Shown: positions 1-8,332, counted from the first letter of the stretch. The stretch: 64,000 bases of DNA from Bacillota bacterium (GCA_023408075.1 JAEYKW010000009.1:1-64000); one strand, 5' to 3'. The notes: generated by a model not told the origin, from the letters alone. Numbers and translations: made by a program.

Positions 1-519
1 TCAATCCGGGTTTTGCAATTTCCGTTGAATGATGGAACAGTGGAAACCCTAATCACAAATATACTGGACGCAAGTTTCACTGTGGAAGATTTCAAATATC
101 TATATCATCTTCGCTGGAGCATAGAGGGAAAGTATGACGAGCTAAAGAACACGATGAAAATAGAAGCGTTTTCAGGGACGACACCTATAGCTGTACTGCA
201 GGATTTTTATGCAACTATGTTCTTATCAAACATGGTCAGATACGCTGAAATGGACTGCGAAGCGGATCTGGAGGCAGATAAAAAGAGCCAAGAGAAAAGG
301 TATGAGTATCAATTAAATAAAACAATAGCTATTGCTGCCGTAAAAGATTCCTTTATCGAGCTTATCTTGGAGCAGAACCCACAAAAACAACAGCGTGCGC
401 TTCAACGATTGAGCAAGAGGCTTATCACAAACACTATTCCAAAGAGACCCGGGCGTTCTTATGAACGGCGTCGCAAGCATACAGCTTCTAAGTTCCCTCA
501 GAACCGGAAAGATATATAA
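1..519 (+). CDS. IS4-family transposase, C-terminal part (cut by window start)
   Basis: The reading frame is open from base 1, so this is the 3' end of a longer gene. It carries the IS4-family signature Y-(2)-R-(3)-E-(6)-K exactly spaced in YHLRWSIEGKYDELK (about residues 36-50 of the visible part), which contains the catalytic Glu of the DDE triad. This enzyme class cuts and joins DNA at insertion-sequence ends. The C-terminus is basic (KRPGRSYERRRKH), as is common in this family. The N-terminal Asp residues lie outside the window, so activity cannot be judged. I could not identify a terminal inverted repeat downstream. Confidence 0.85.
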   Translation, partial: SIRVLQFPLNDGTVETLITNILDASFTVEDFKYLYHLRWSIEGKYDELKNTMKIEAFSGTTPIAVLQDFYATMFLSNMVRYAEMDCEADLEADKKSQEKRYEYQLNKTIAIAAVKDSFIELILEQNPQKQQRALQRLSKRLITNTIPKRPGRSYERRRKHTASKFPQNRKDI

Positions 520-560
520 TTGCTTTATTATACCAGATTAGCTTGATGACATTGCTCTGA

Positions 561-600
561 GGAGGGGGCTGGCACCGACAGGTGACTGGGGGAGAGAAAA
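561..600 (+). repeat. Dispersed intergenic repeat, family A, copy 1
   Basis: This roughly 40-base element (GGGGGCTGGCACC then GGTGACTGGGGGAGAGAAAA) recurs on the minus strand at 19571-19619 and on the plus strand at 37931-37968. It contains an internal CACCGACAGGTG hairpin. All copies are intergenic. Confidence 0.7.
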
Positions 601-801
601 TGTCTAGACTGTAACCTATAGGACGCGGCATCCCCGTCGCACATGCTACGAAGGCGCGCTTCGGAAATCGCGCCCTACGGAATCGGGTTTTCAATATCAT
701 GCCTGTTCGTAGGGTGCGGCATCCACCTGTGACCCAAAGGGTTATGACGCGCCTGATGTTATTCCGCGATAATACCGCTTTTTTATTTCACGGACTTGGG
801 A

Positions 802-807
802 TATAAT
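802..807 (+). promoter_or_regulatory. Possible -10 box for the acetyltransferase/ABC operon
   Basis: A perfect TATAAT lies 38 bases before the start codon at 845. No convincing -35 hexamer sits 16-18 bases upstream, so this is a weak call. Confidence 0.3.
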
Positions 808-844
808 GGGTTAACTCTAGGACAACAATCAAAAGGCGGGCTTT

Positions 845-1336
845 ATGGACAACTGTGAAATCTGCGAAATGAGGGGCGATGAACTTGAGCTTTGCGTGCA
901 GACGGTGCGCGCCGCGTTTTCGACTGTGGCAAAAACATTCGGGCTCACCGAGGTGAACTGCCCCACGAACGCGGCTTTTATGAACAATGAACGGTTGCTG
1001 TATGACCACGATAACGGCAATTTGATGTACGCGCTCAAAGAAAACGGTTGCATCGCCGGATTCATGCAGCTCGAAAATAACGGCGATGGCCGTTTTGAAC
1101 TCAAAAACATCGCTGTCGTGCCGGATTGCCGCCATAAGGGCTTCGGCAAAATGCTGCTCGACTTTGCCAAGCAAAAGGTGAAGCAGCTCGGCGGCAATAA
1201 GATATCCATCGGCATTATTGAGGAGAACACGGTGTTAAGGCAATGGTACGAACAGAACGGCTTTGTGCATCTCGGCACGAAAATTTACGACCATCTGCCC
1301 TTCACCGTCGGCTTTATGGAAACGGCGGTCGAATAA
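845..1336 (+). CDS. GNAT-family N-acetyltransferase
   Basis: A 163-residue protein of usual length for the GNAT fold, which transfers an acetyl group from acetyl-CoA to an amine. The acetyl-CoA pyrophosphate-binding motif A is visible as VVPDCRHKGFGKMLLDFA (about residues 91-108, R-H-K-G-F-G core), preceded by a beta strand ending FELKNIAV. The substrate is not predictable. The start ATG follows AAAGGCGG. Its stop codon is immediately followed by the ATG of the ABC ATPase gene, so the three genes 845-2898 are probably one operon. That context may hint at drug or peptide resistance, but this is inference. Confidence 0.88.
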   Translation: MDNCEICEMRGDELELCVQTVRAAFSTVAKTFGLTEVNCPTNAAFMNNERLLYDHDNGNLMYALKENGCIAGFMQLENNGDGRFELKNIAVVPDCRHKGFGKMLLDFAKQKVKQLGGNKISIGIIEENTVLRQWYEQNGFVHLGTKIYDHLPFTVGFMETAVE

Positions 1337-2179
1337 ATGAAGGGGAGTCTTAGGCAGATACTGTCCGCCGAGCATATCGGCAAAACATACGACAGCCATA
1401 GCGTGCTCAAGGATATCAGCCTTGGCATCGGCAGGGGCGAGGCTGTCGCGTTCGTCGGCGAAAACGGCTGCGGCAAAAGCACGCTGATCCGCATACTCTG
1501 CGGGCTGACCCGTCCGTCTAAAGGGCGCGTGTCGATGTCGCCCGATATCAGCCTTGTGCTGGTTCCCGACCGGTTCGACAAGGTCAACATGACGATTCCG
1601 CGTTTTATGAGCCACATGCTGGCCATGGACGGCGCTAAGCCCGAGGCGGCGGAGCCGTATTACAAAGCGTTCTTTCTCGATGGCATGCTTGATACGCCGA
1701 TGAAGTATTTAAGCAAGGGCACGCTGCAAAAGGCGGCGGTGATTCAGGCGCTTGCGGCGTCGCGCGATATCATGTTCCTCGACGAGCCACTCTCGGGGCA
1801 GGACGCGGCCTCGCAATCCCATTTTGCTCACGAACTCAAAAAGAGGAAAGCGGCAGGCGTGGCTATCGTCATGGCCTGTCACGAACCGTTGCTGATTGAG
1901 GAGCTTGCGGACACCATTTATCAGATCAAAGACGGCATGCTCATGGACGGCGAAAGCTATGTTTTCGAGCGCGGCAAGTCGCGCTGCGTGTTCTTGGCCG
2001 AGCTGGGCGGCGCGGATATATCGGACAAACTCAAAGCAGCCGGGGCGGAAACGACGGCTTTGGGACGGCTGACCAGAATAGAAGCTGACCGAAGCAAGGC
2101 CAGAGAGCTTTTCGTTTTGCTCACGGCGCATGAAAATGTGCGCATCGTCAAGTACGACGAGACGGAGGACGTATGCTGA
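1337..2179 (+). CDS. ABC transporter ATP-binding protein
   Basis: A 280-residue nucleotide-binding subunit of an ABC exporter. Walker A is GENGCGKST (about residues 41-49). The signature loop is degenerate (YLSKGTLQKAAVIQAL rather than LSGGQ). Walker B plus catalytic Glu is IMFLDEP, and a switch His occurs in MACHEP. A C-terminal extension of about 80 residues follows the ATPase core, typical of ABC-2 exporters. The gene begins at the base after the acetyltransferase stop codon and overlaps the permease gene by 7 bases, so it is translated from the same message and should pair with that permease in the membrane. Cargo unknown. Confidence 0.92.
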   Translation: MKGSLRQILSAEHIGKTYDSHSVLKDISLGIGRGEAVAFVGENGCGKSTLIRILCGLTRPSKGRVSMSPDISLVLVPDRFDKVNMTIPRFMSHMLAMDGAKPEAAEPYYKAFFLDGMLDTPMKYLSKGTLQKAAVIQALAASRDIMFLDEPLSGQDAASQSHFAHELKKRKAAGVAIVMACHEPLLIEELADTIYQIKDGMLMDGESYVFERGKSRCVFLAELGGADISDKLKAAGAETTALGRLTRIEADRSKARELFVLLTAHENVRIVKYDETEDVC

Positions 2180-2898
2180 AGGCCGTATACAGGTTTGAGA
2201 GGGACAAGCTGTTAAGAAGCAGCCGCCTGATCGTGCCGTTGCTGATACTCTTTGCGTACATCGGTATCGCATACGCGGTCGGGCCGCAGAGTATACTCAG
2301 CAGCTTCAGCATTTGCTCAATACTGCTGTTTATATTGATGGCGAGCATCGGCATGATGGAGGACGATGCGGGCTATGCGATGATTGAGCAGACCGTACTC
2401 GTGCGGCTGCGCAAAAAGTCGCTGTTTTACGTTGGCAAGGCGGCGCTGATGGCGGCGGTGAGCCTTGTATTCGCGGTTGTCGCGGTGTTTGCGCCGGTGC
2501 TCATTCATTTTTCCAAAGGCGGCGCTCTGTTCAGCCGCGGCATCATGATTTCCGATGTGCTGTCGGGCTTTGTGCTGTTTGCGCTCACGGGGCTTTGCGG
2601 GGGTGTGACGGGGCTGTTTGTGAATCACAGAATCATCGCGAACCGGAAAGTTGCGATACTTGCTTGCATCGCGTTTGCGCTGCTGGCTGTGATTAAAGGG
2701 GCGATGAACACGCAGGTGGAGGCGCTCAAGTACGTGACTTGGATTCTGCCGCCCGTGCATGACCTCAGCGTGGCATACAGCAAAGGCGATATTTTCAATT
2801 TTGGCGCGACATGGGGGTATTTCCTCTGGCTTGCGGGCTATAGTGGATTAGAAATCATCGCTTATGTGGCGATACTGCGCAGAAGGGGCGTGGAGTAA
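2173..2898 (+). CDS. ABC-2 type permease-like membrane protein
   Basis: A 241-residue integral membrane protein with about six hydrophobic segments (first near residues 18-35, last near 215-235). It lacks an ATPase domain, and its ATG overlaps the end of the ATPase gene by 7 bases, which marks it as the membrane partner of that protein. A cytoplasmic basic segment (YRFERDKLLRSSR) precedes the first helix, as in ABC-2 permeases. An intrinsic terminator follows at 2923. No closer family or substrate is recognisable. Confidence 0.8.
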   Translation: MLKAVYRFERDKLLRSSRLIVPLLILFAYIGIAYAVGPQSILSSFSICSILLFILMASIGMMEDDAGYAMIEQTVLVRLRKKSLFYVGKAALMAAVSLVFAVVAVFAPVLIHFSKGGALFSRGIMISDVLSGFVLFALTGLCGGVTGLFVNHRIIANRKVAILACIAFALLAVIKGAMNTQVEALKYVTWILPPVHDLSVAYSKGDIFNFGATWGYFLWLAGYSGLEIIAYVAILRRRGVE

Positions 2899-2922
2899 AA
2901 AACAAATCGAGGCAGATTGATG

Positions 2923-2949
2923 GAACGTCTGAAAGGGCGTTCTTTTTTT
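2923..2949 (+). terminator. Intrinsic terminator after the ABC operon
   Basis: An 8-pair stem GAACGTCT / GGGCGTTC (two G-U pairs) with GAAA tetraloop is followed by seven T residues, 24 bases after the permease stop codon. Confidence 0.85.
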
Positions 2950-2983
2950 GGAGACGGTTCAATCATATGTGACGGCATACAGC

Positions 2984-3002
2984 GGGCGATCACTGATCGC
3001 CC
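2984..3002. repeat. Palindromic repeat, family C, copy 1
   Basis: A perfect 8-base inverted repeat GGGCGATC / GATCGCCC around a 3-base loop. The same palindrome recurs at 3088-3106 with a different loop. Confidence 0.75.
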
Positions 3003-3087
3003 CTACAAATATTACATGCACGAATCGTAGGGAACGACCTCCGTGTCGTTCCGAAATAAGCAGATAAAGTCGCATTCCGGCGTCGGC

Positions 3088-3106
3088 GGGCGATCGATGA
3101 TCGCCC
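3088..3106. repeat. Palindromic repeat, family C, copy 2
   Basis: GGGCGATC / GATCGCCC with loop GAT, identical in its arms to the copy at 2984-3002. Confidence 0.75.
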
Positions 3107-3126
3107 CCACGGATGCAGCGCGAACC

Positions 3127-3170
3127 GTAGGGGCGGGCCTCCGCTTGTGCCCCATAGGGTATGCCCGCCC
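3127..3170 (+). repeat. Dispersed repeat, family D, copy 1
   Basis: A 44-base unit running from GTAGGGGCGGGCCTCCGC to ATGCCCGCCC. Its ends form a GGGCGGGC/GCCCGCCC stem and the centre holds GCCCCATAGGGT. It is nearly identical to 3345-3389, differing at one substitution and one inserted G by eye. Confidence 0.8.
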
Positions 3171-3229
3171 GTGAAGACCCAGAGCAAACAGTAATAAAAT
3201 TCGCCAAATCCAAACAAACAGTATTCCTG

Positions 3230-3282
3230 TACCCCGGAGGGGTATATTATTCCGCAGCAGACACGCAATACCCCTTCGGGGA
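3230..3282. repeat. Paired small palindromes
   Basis: TACCCCGGAGGGGTA (3230-3244) is a perfect 6-base inverted repeat. A similar CCCC-TTC-GGGG hairpin follows near 3270-3281. Both sit in the gene-free zone before gpr. Confidence 0.55.
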
Positions 3283-3344
3283 AATAGAATACTCTTTTAA
3301 TCTGAACTAAATTTTTCAATGGGATATACGGCTCCACAAGAATC

Positions 3345-3389
3345 GTAGGGGCGGGTCTCCGCTTGTGCCCCATAGGGGTATGCCCGCCC
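3345..3389 (+). repeat. Dispersed repeat, family D, copy 2
   Basis: The second, 45-base copy of the GTAGGGGCGGG...TGCCCGCCC unit, 218 bases after the first and in the same orientation. Confidence 0.8.
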
Positions 3390-3536
3390 TCTGTTAAACA
3401 ACATGACCAATCCGCTGCTTGTGATTCCACACATATACCGCCGGTGATATCCCATTCATCAAAATAAAACATTCCGTGTTTATTCGCGCCCGCCCTGCAA
3501 ATACTATTTCTGATTATTTTTGCAGGAGGACATAGC

Positions 3537-4457
3537 ATGATACGCACAGACCTTGCGATGGAGGCGGCGCAGGCCGCGGGACAGATTCCCGGCGTCGAGG
3601 TGAAGAATGACGAGGTGAGCCCGGGCGTACAGCGCTCGCGCGTCACGGTGCTAAACGAAGAGGGCGAAAAAACGCTCGGCAAGAAAAAAGGCATTTATGT
3701 CACAATAGAGGCGCAGCAACTCGCGCAGGGTGATGCGGCGCTCGATGAAAACTGCTCCAAAGCGCTGGCCGCCGAGATACGCAACATGGCGGGCGACGCG
3801 CTCAATGGCGTTGTGCTCGTAGTGGGGCTCGGCAACCGCATGGTGACGCCAGATGCGCTCGGGCCGTCCGTCTGCGACAATGTATTCGTCACGCGGCACA
3901 TTCACGAATACGCACCCGAAGGCATTGACGAACGCATCGGCAACGTGAGCGCGATTGCACCCGGCGTGCTCGGCATCACGGGCATTGAAACGGGCGAGGT
4001 GGTGGAGGGCGTGGTGGAACGCATGAAGCCGTCGCTTGTGATCGTGGTGGATTCGCTTGCCTCACGGAGCCTTGAGCGCGTACGCACCACGATACAGATC
4101 GCCAATACGGGCATTGCGCCCGGCGCGGGTATCGGCAACAAGCGAAAAGCGCTCGACCAGGATTCCCTCGGCGTACCGGTGCTGGCGCTCGGTGTGCCGC
4201 TCGTCGTGTACGCGTCCACGATCGCGGAAGATCTCATGCAGACAGCGATGGAGAAAACACCGACCGACGTAAACACGCGTCCCGGCGTCCAGCGCATATT
4301 TGATGCGATGAAGGATGTGCAGGGTGCGGATATGATCGTGACGCCCAAGGAAATCGACAAGGTGGTGTCGGATGTCGCGCGCATCATCGCGGACGCGCTC
4401 AATATTTCACTGCACAAGAACATGACGATAGAGGAAGTCCGGCGTTACATGCACTGA
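3537..4457 (+). CDS. gpr: Spore germination protease (GPR endopeptidase)
   Basis: A 306-residue aspartic-type peptidase of family A25. It is made in the forespore as a zymogen and degrades small acid-soluble spore proteins at germination. The N-terminus MIRTDLAMEAAQ matches the conserved GPR propeptide start with the auto-processing region. Conserved blocks VVLVVGLGNRMVTPDALGP and IAPGVLGITGIETGEVV are both present, and the length is close to the family norm. The ATG follows GCAGGAGG. In Clostridia and Bacilli gpr usually sits next to spoIIP, and here two spoIIP genes follow on the same strand. Confidence 0.96.
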   Translation: MIRTDLAMEAAQAAGQIPGVEVKNDEVSPGVQRSRVTVLNEEGEKTLGKKKGIYVTIEAQQLAQGDAALDENCSKALAAEIRNMAGDALNGVVLVVGLGNRMVTPDALGPSVCDNVFVTRHIHEYAPEGIDERIGNVSAIAPGVLGITGIETGEVVEGVVERMKPSLVIVVDSLASRSLERVRTTIQIANTGIAPGAGIGNKRKALDQDSLGVPVLALGVPLVVYASTIAEDLMQTAMEKTPTDVNTRPGVQRIFDAMKDVQGADMIVTPKEIDKVVSDVARIIADALNISLHKNMTIEEVRRYMH

Positions 4458-4514
4458 TTCGAGGACGGATATCTCCTTTTCATTTTGCATACCTTTTGTT
4501 AGGAGTGCAAAATT

Positions 4515-5483
4515 ATGAAGAGAATGAGAGACGGCCGTATCGTCTGTGTACCGATGCCATCAGATAAACCCCGCCGCATCCCGAATCGGCAGCCTTTTGT
4601 GTTTGTCAAGGCCGCGCTGGCTATTGCCGTCGTGGCCCTTTTGGCGTTCTCAATATTTTCAACGCTGAATAAAGCAGCAACGCAAGACGGAATGGCATTG
4701 AGCCATACGCCGCTTCCCGCCGATACCAATCGTATCGATGCGTCGGGCGAGGAGGCGGCACAGCAGGAAGACATCGCTTTTGACGTAACGCCCGACGACA
4801 TCAAGATGGAAATATTGGGCTTTGCGAAAGATGCGCCCAAAGCATTTAAAGTCGGTTCGCAGGGCCCGCAGGTGCTGATCTATCACACGCACACGCGTGA
4901 AGCGTACCGACAGGAGACGGTGGACGCTTACGCTGAAGTCGGCGAATATCAAACCTTGCAGCAGTCGTACTCCGTTGTAGCGGTGGGCGATGTGCTGGCG
5001 GTGGAGCTGGAACGGTACGGCTTCACCGTGCTGCACGACACGACCGATCATGTACCGCCTTCGCAGAACACAGCTTACTCGCGCTCGCTTCAGACGATGA
5101 AAAAAGAGCTGAAGGATCACCCGACGCTGCGGTTGTTTATCGACTTGCACCGAGATGCGAACACGGACACCACGGATTTTGTGACGGTGGACGGGGACGA
5201 GTGCGCGCGCATCATGTTCGTGGTGGACAACGGCCAAGGCTACGATGTGAAGCCCGATTACGAATCGAATTTTAAGCTTGCGCAAGCGATCACCAACGAA
5301 CTGGAGAGCATTCACAAGGGGTTCACGCGTCCCATCTGCATCAAATCTCACAGCCATAACCAGAACGTGACGGATATGTGCCTGCTGATTGAGGTGGGGC
5401 ATAACGCAAACTCACTCGAACAAGCTAAGAACGCGGCCAAATACGCCGCGCTGGCTATCAGCCGCGTGGTGGCAATCGGCTGA
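4515..5483 (+). CDS. spoIIP: Stage II sporulation protein P, copy 1
   Basis: A 322-residue membrane-anchored peptidoglycan amidase/endopeptidase that, with SpoIID and SpoIIM, thins septal peptidoglycan to drive engulfment. A basic cytoplasmic tail precedes one transmembrane helix (about residues 33-53). The catalytic domain carries the family blocks LIYHTHTREAY, LRLFIDLHRDA and IEVGHNANSLEQAKNA, whose His and Glu residues bind zinc in this amidase class. The ATG follows TTAGGAGTG. It is a close paralogue of the following gene and shares its upstream sequence, which indicates tandem duplication. Confidence 0.95.
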   Translation: MKRMRDGRIVCVPMPSDKPRRIPNRQPFVFVKAALAIAVVALLAFSIFSTLNKAATQDGMALSHTPLPADTNRIDASGEEAAQQEDIAFDVTPDDIKMEILGFAKDAPKAFKVGSQGPQVLIYHTHTREAYRQETVDAYAEVGEYQTLQQSYSVVAVGDVLAVELERYGFTVLHDTTDHVPPSQNTAYSRSLQTMKKELKDHPTLRLFIDLHRDANTDTTDFVTVDGDECARIMFVVDNGQGYDVKPDYESNFKLAQAITNELESIHKGFTRPICIKSHSHNQNVTDMCLLIEVGHNANSLEQAKNAAKYAALAISRVVAIG

Positions 5484-5540
5484 ACATCACAGTATGTATA
5501 TATCCTTTTCGTTTTGCATACCTTTTATTAGGAGTGCTAA

Positions 5541-6641
5541 ATGATGAAGAAATTGAGAGCCGGGCACATCACGCATGTGCCTTTGTATCCGCCCCGCCGC
5601 GCTGTGCGGCACCGCCCCTTGTTCATTTTAAAAGCTATGCTGATCGGCGCGATTCTGACGGGTCTCGCGTTTTCGGCTGTGCTGACGCTGCAAATGGGGA
5701 ATATGCAGGAAGCCGTCGCGCTCGGCTCAGCTGAGCTGCCCGCAGACCGCAACCGCATTGATGCATCCGGGATAGAGAGCGTTTTTGCAGACAGCGTTAT
5801 CGACCCGCGCCTGATCATCGGCACCGAGCTGCCCGTGATTTACGGCGTGAACCTCGACGAAGTCGAAATCGGCGAGACGGAGCATGAGGAGCAGCCGCAG
5901 CAGCCGGGCACGGATATTTATTTCGATGTGCTGCCCGAAGACATCAAGATGGAGATTCTTGATTTCGCGAACGACGAGCCAAAGAATTATAACATAGGCG
6001 CTGAGGGTCCCCAGATTCTGATCTACCATACGCACACGCTCGAAGCGTACCGCCAGATTGAAGGTCAGGAATATGTGGAGGCGGGCTCGTGGCGCACCGA
6101 AGATCACGACAGCTCGGTGGTGGCTGTGGGTGAGGTGCTTAAAAAAGAGCTTGAGTCTTACGGCTACACGGTGCTGCATGATATGACAAACCATGAGCCG
6201 CCGTCGCTGAAAACCGCGTATTCGCGCTCTCTTGAAACCATGGAGAAATACGCGAAGGAATACCCGTCGCTTCGGGTGTTTATTGACCTGCACCGCGACG
6301 CCTATAACGACGTGGAGGCGGGCAAGTCGGATTTTGTGACGGTGGACGGAAACGAATGCGCGCGCATGATGTTCGTGGTGGGCACGGGTGAAAAGTACGA
6401 TGTGAAGCCGAACTACGAATCAAACTACAAGCTTGCGCTGGCGGTGACGAACGAGCTTGAGAAGATATGCAAGGGCATTACGCGCCCCATCCGCGTGAAA
6501 ACGGGGCGGTATAATCAGCAGGTGTCGGATATGTGCTTATTAATTGAGGTGGGGCACAATGCGAACTCGCTGGAGCAGGCCAAGAACGCCGCGAAATACG
6601 CGGCGCTTGCACTCAGCAAGGTGATTGCGGTCGGGCAGTGA
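5541..6641 (+). CDS. spoIIP: Stage II sporulation protein P, copy 2
   Basis: A 366-residue paralogue of the preceding gene with the same plan: basic tail, one transmembrane helix (about residues 29-50), then the SpoIIP amidase domain with LIYHTHTLEAY, LRVFIDLHRDA and IEVGHNANSLEQAKNA. It is longer because of an extra acidic linker of about 40 residues (around residues 90-130, rich in Glu and Gln) between the helix and the catalytic domain. The 45 bases before its start are nearly the same as those before copy 1. The start at 5541 uses the first ATG after TTAGGAGTG; the next codon is also ATG. A hairpin terminator lies at 6667. Confidence 0.94.
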   Translation: MMKKLRAGHITHVPLYPPRRAVRHRPLFILKAMLIGAILTGLAFSAVLTLQMGNMQEAVALGSAELPADRNRIDASGIESVFADSVIDPRLIIGTELPVIYGVNLDEVEIGETEHEEQPQQPGTDIYFDVLPEDIKMEILDFANDEPKNYNIGAEGPQILIYHTHTLEAYRQIEGQEYVEAGSWRTEDHDSSVVAVGEVLKKELESYGYTVLHDMTNHEPPSLKTAYSRSLETMEKYAKEYPSLRVFIDLHRDAYNDVEAGKSDFVTVDGNECARMMFVVGTGEKYDVKPNYESNYKLALAVTNELEKICKGITRPIRVKTGRYNQQVSDMCLLIEVGHNANSLEQAKNAAKYAALALSKVIAVGQ

Positions 6642-6645
6642 GATA

Positions 6646-7149
6646 TTAGTATTCGTCACCTAAAGAAGTTTCCTTATCAGGAGACTTTTTTATTTTGATT
6701 GACCTGATGGTAACCATTTCATCGGGTTCAAGCAAACGTTTGGGAATGATATAACCTGATCGGGAGTTTAAAATAAAATAAAACCCATATTTGGATTCTT
6801 TAACGCTGCTAAAATCCCCCCACGGGACGCTTGAGGAGTCGACTTCGCTGGAAGTATGAAGGCCGATATTATCGAGTTTTATTTTTTGGGGTAGTCTGAT
6901 AATTCTGTCGGTAGCATAGGTCTTTTTAACATTTCTTTTTAAAAACAAAACAGCAAGCAAAACTATTATGCAAACGATAATAACAGAAAGCATGACAGAC
7001 AATAAAAAATTCGAAACTTCATTCAAACATATTGCCAAAGTAGCAAAAAAAACGATAATTGATGCGTAGATAAATGCTTTTTTGACAACCGCTAAATAGA
7101 AATGATAAAGATCCTCGGCGTTGATCTTAATTGTCTTTTCGAATTCCAT
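6646..7149 (-). CDS. YcxB-like membrane protein, paralogue 3
   Basis: A 167-residue protein with two adjacent transmembrane helices (about residues 25-45 and 50-70) and a C-terminal cytoplasmic domain of the YcxB type. That domain ends in the family pattern W-x-D-F-S-S-V-K-E and YIIPKRLL. The function of this family is not established. The ATG at 7149 follows AAGGAGAATGGT. It is the last of three related genes transcribed leftward (8185 to 6646) with gaps of about 10-20 bases, so they form an operon made by tandem duplication. Confidence 0.8.
   Translation of the reverse strand: MEFEKTIKINAEDLYHFYLAVVKKAFIYASIIVFFATLAICLNEVSNFLLSVMLSVIIVCIIVLLAVLFLKRNVKKTYATDRIIRLPQKIKLDNIGLHTSSEVDSSSVPWGDFSSVKESKYGFYFILNSRSGYIIPKRLLEPDEMVTIRSIKIKKSPDKETSLGDEY
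6667..6692 (+). terminator. Intrinsic terminator after the spoIIP pair
   Basis: A 7-pair stem AGTTTCC / GGAGACT with loop TTATCA, followed by a T-run. It ends plus-strand transcripts although it lies inside the last codons of the convergent minus-strand gene. Confidence 0.7.
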
Positions 7150-7170
7150 ACCATTCTCCTTAAATTTGTA

Positions 7171-7659
7171 TTATGTTTTGGGAAACTTCTTATTGATTAT
7201 TTCCTGAATCACAGCGGTTTCGCCGACATCGAGCAAGCGTTTGGGAATGACGATGCCGGGGCCTGCATTCAAAAAGAAATAGAATGCATGTTTCGTCTCT
7301 TTGGGTTTTCGAATATCTTCCCAAGAAATATTTGTGGTGCCCAGCTCACTGGTCCAGTGAATCCCCGTGTTGTTAATGGTGATATTCTTGGGCAGCTTAA
7401 TGAGCCTGTATTCTTTTGCTGTATTGCGGCTTCGGCTTTTGATAATGTGGATATAATAAGTAATAAACAATAGTGAAAGAGTGAGCGAGCAGATAACCGC
7501 CGGAATGATAAAGAAAGTACTCTGAAACAGAAAATGAATCAGCAAAAAGCAAAAGATATAAACAGCTACTGATCCGATGATAATAAAACTCCTTCCGGCA
7601 TATAAACCGTAACGGTAAATATCTGATGAATTGAGTTCTATCGTTTTTTCGAAATTCAT
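7171..7659 (-). CDS. YcxB-like membrane protein, paralogue 2
   Basis: A 162-residue protein starting MNFEKTIELN. I chose the ATG at 7659 because it follows AAGGAGAATGGC, the same ribosome site as its downstream neighbour, and because the paralogues begin alike; an upstream in-frame ATG has no such site. It has two membrane helices (about residues 22-65), then a YcxB-type domain with ISWEDIRKPKETKHAFYFF and IVIPKRLLDVGE. Function unknown. It sits between two paralogues in a three-gene operon. Confidence 0.8.
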   Translation of the reverse strand: MNFEKTIELNSSDIYRYGLYAGRSFIIIGSVAVYIFCFLLIHFLFQSTFFIIPAVICSLTLSLLFITYYIHIIKSRSRNTAKEYRLIKLPKNITINNTGIHWTSELGTTNISWEDIRKPKETKHAFYFFLNAGPGIVIPKRLLDVGETAVIQEIINKKFPKT

Positions 7660-7669
7660 GCCATTCTCC

Positions 7670-8185
7670 TTAAAGCGGCCTTTCGGAGACAGACAACAGC
7701 CGCATTTTATTCGGTTTGGCTTCTTTTGTAATAAGCGCCAGTGTCGCTGCCAGTTCATCTGCGCTCAGCTGCCGTTTGGGCAGCACAATCGCATTCGTTT
7801 TATGAATGTAAAAGAAAAAGACTGTTTTGGTTTCAATCACCCTAAACATGTTCCGCCACGCAAGGTTTGTCACACCCAACTTTCCCGTTGTGCTGACACC
7901 CGTTTCATTGATCACAACGCTGACGTCTCCGTTGGCCGAGTGAAACGCAGTGAGCGCTTTTTTTGACTTGTTTTTCAGCAGAAAGAAAAAGCCCAGCGTA
8001 AGCATTGCGGCAAGCCCCACCGGGAAAATCATGCTTTGCAGCGATAATTCGTTGCCGCTGAGGTTGACCGCCAGAAAAAGCAGAATCGTCGCAGCAGGAA
8101 TGATCACAAAGAGCTTTCCGAATATCCTGGATATAAATTCCATGAAATCTGATGCCTGAAGTTCGAGCGTTTTTCTGATTTCCAT
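7670..8185 (-). CDS. YcxB-like membrane protein, paralogue 1
   Basis: A 171-residue protein beginning MEIRKTLELQ. The ATG at 8185 follows AAAAGGAGTTTCT and matches the starts of its paralogues. Two hydrophobic helices span about residues 20-40 and 50-68. The C-terminal domain holds TNLAWRNMFRVIETKTVFFF and AIVLPKRQLSADE, the YcxB pattern. It is the first gene of the leftward three-gene cluster and has a recognisable promoter at 8217-8245. Compared with the others the IPKRLL motif is changed to LPKRQL. Confidence 0.8.
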   Translation of the reverse strand: MEIRKTLELQASDFMEFISRIFGKLFVIIPAATILLFLAVNLSGNELSLQSMIFPVGLAAMLTLGFFFLLKNKSKKALTAFHSANGDVSVVINETGVSTTGKLGVTNLAWRNMFRVIETKTVFFFYIHKTNAIVLPKRQLSADELAATLALITKEAKPNKMRLLSVSERPL

Positions 8186-8216
8186 AGAAACTCCTTTTAG
8201 TAAGCTGATATTTGTT

Positions 8217-8245
8217 ATTATACATAATACTGGCATCAACGACAA
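8217..8245 (-). promoter_or_regulatory. Sigma-A promoter for the YcxB-like operon
   Basis: On the minus strand TTGTCG (8245-8240) and TATAAT (8222-8217) are separated by 17 bases, 32 bases before the start codon at 8185. Confidence 0.7.
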
Positions 8246-8302
8246 TACGGGTTGATCTTGAGCCGAGAGATGTCAGCCGCTATCGGAAATGAGATTCAAC
8301 AG

Positions 8303-8332
8303 TTGAAAACAGCGCCGCGTGTGGAGTATAAT
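8303..8332 (+). promoter_or_regulatory. Sigma-A promoter for murI
   Basis: TTGAAA (8303-8308) and TATAAT (8327-8332) with an 18-base spacer, 28 bases before the murI start codon. Confidence 0.7.

Larger units (their letters stand above)
520..844. other. Intergenic region with repeat elements
   Basis: About 325 bases without a convincing gene. It holds a copy of a dispersed hairpin repeat (561-600), then a GC-rich stretch with imperfect palindromes around 630-750 (for example GGCGCGCTTCGGAAATCGCGCC), and a TATAAT box near 802 ahead of the acetyltransferase gene. Confidence 0.6.
2899..3536. other. Long intergenic region packed with palindromic repeats
   Basis: About 640 bases separate the ABC operon from gpr. 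After the terminator at 2923 it holds at least five repeat units of three types (see the repeat entries at 2984, 3088, 3127, 3230 and 3345). The last 150 bases carry no recognisable gene, and I could not make a confident sporulation-sigma promoter call before gpr. Confidence 0.7.
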
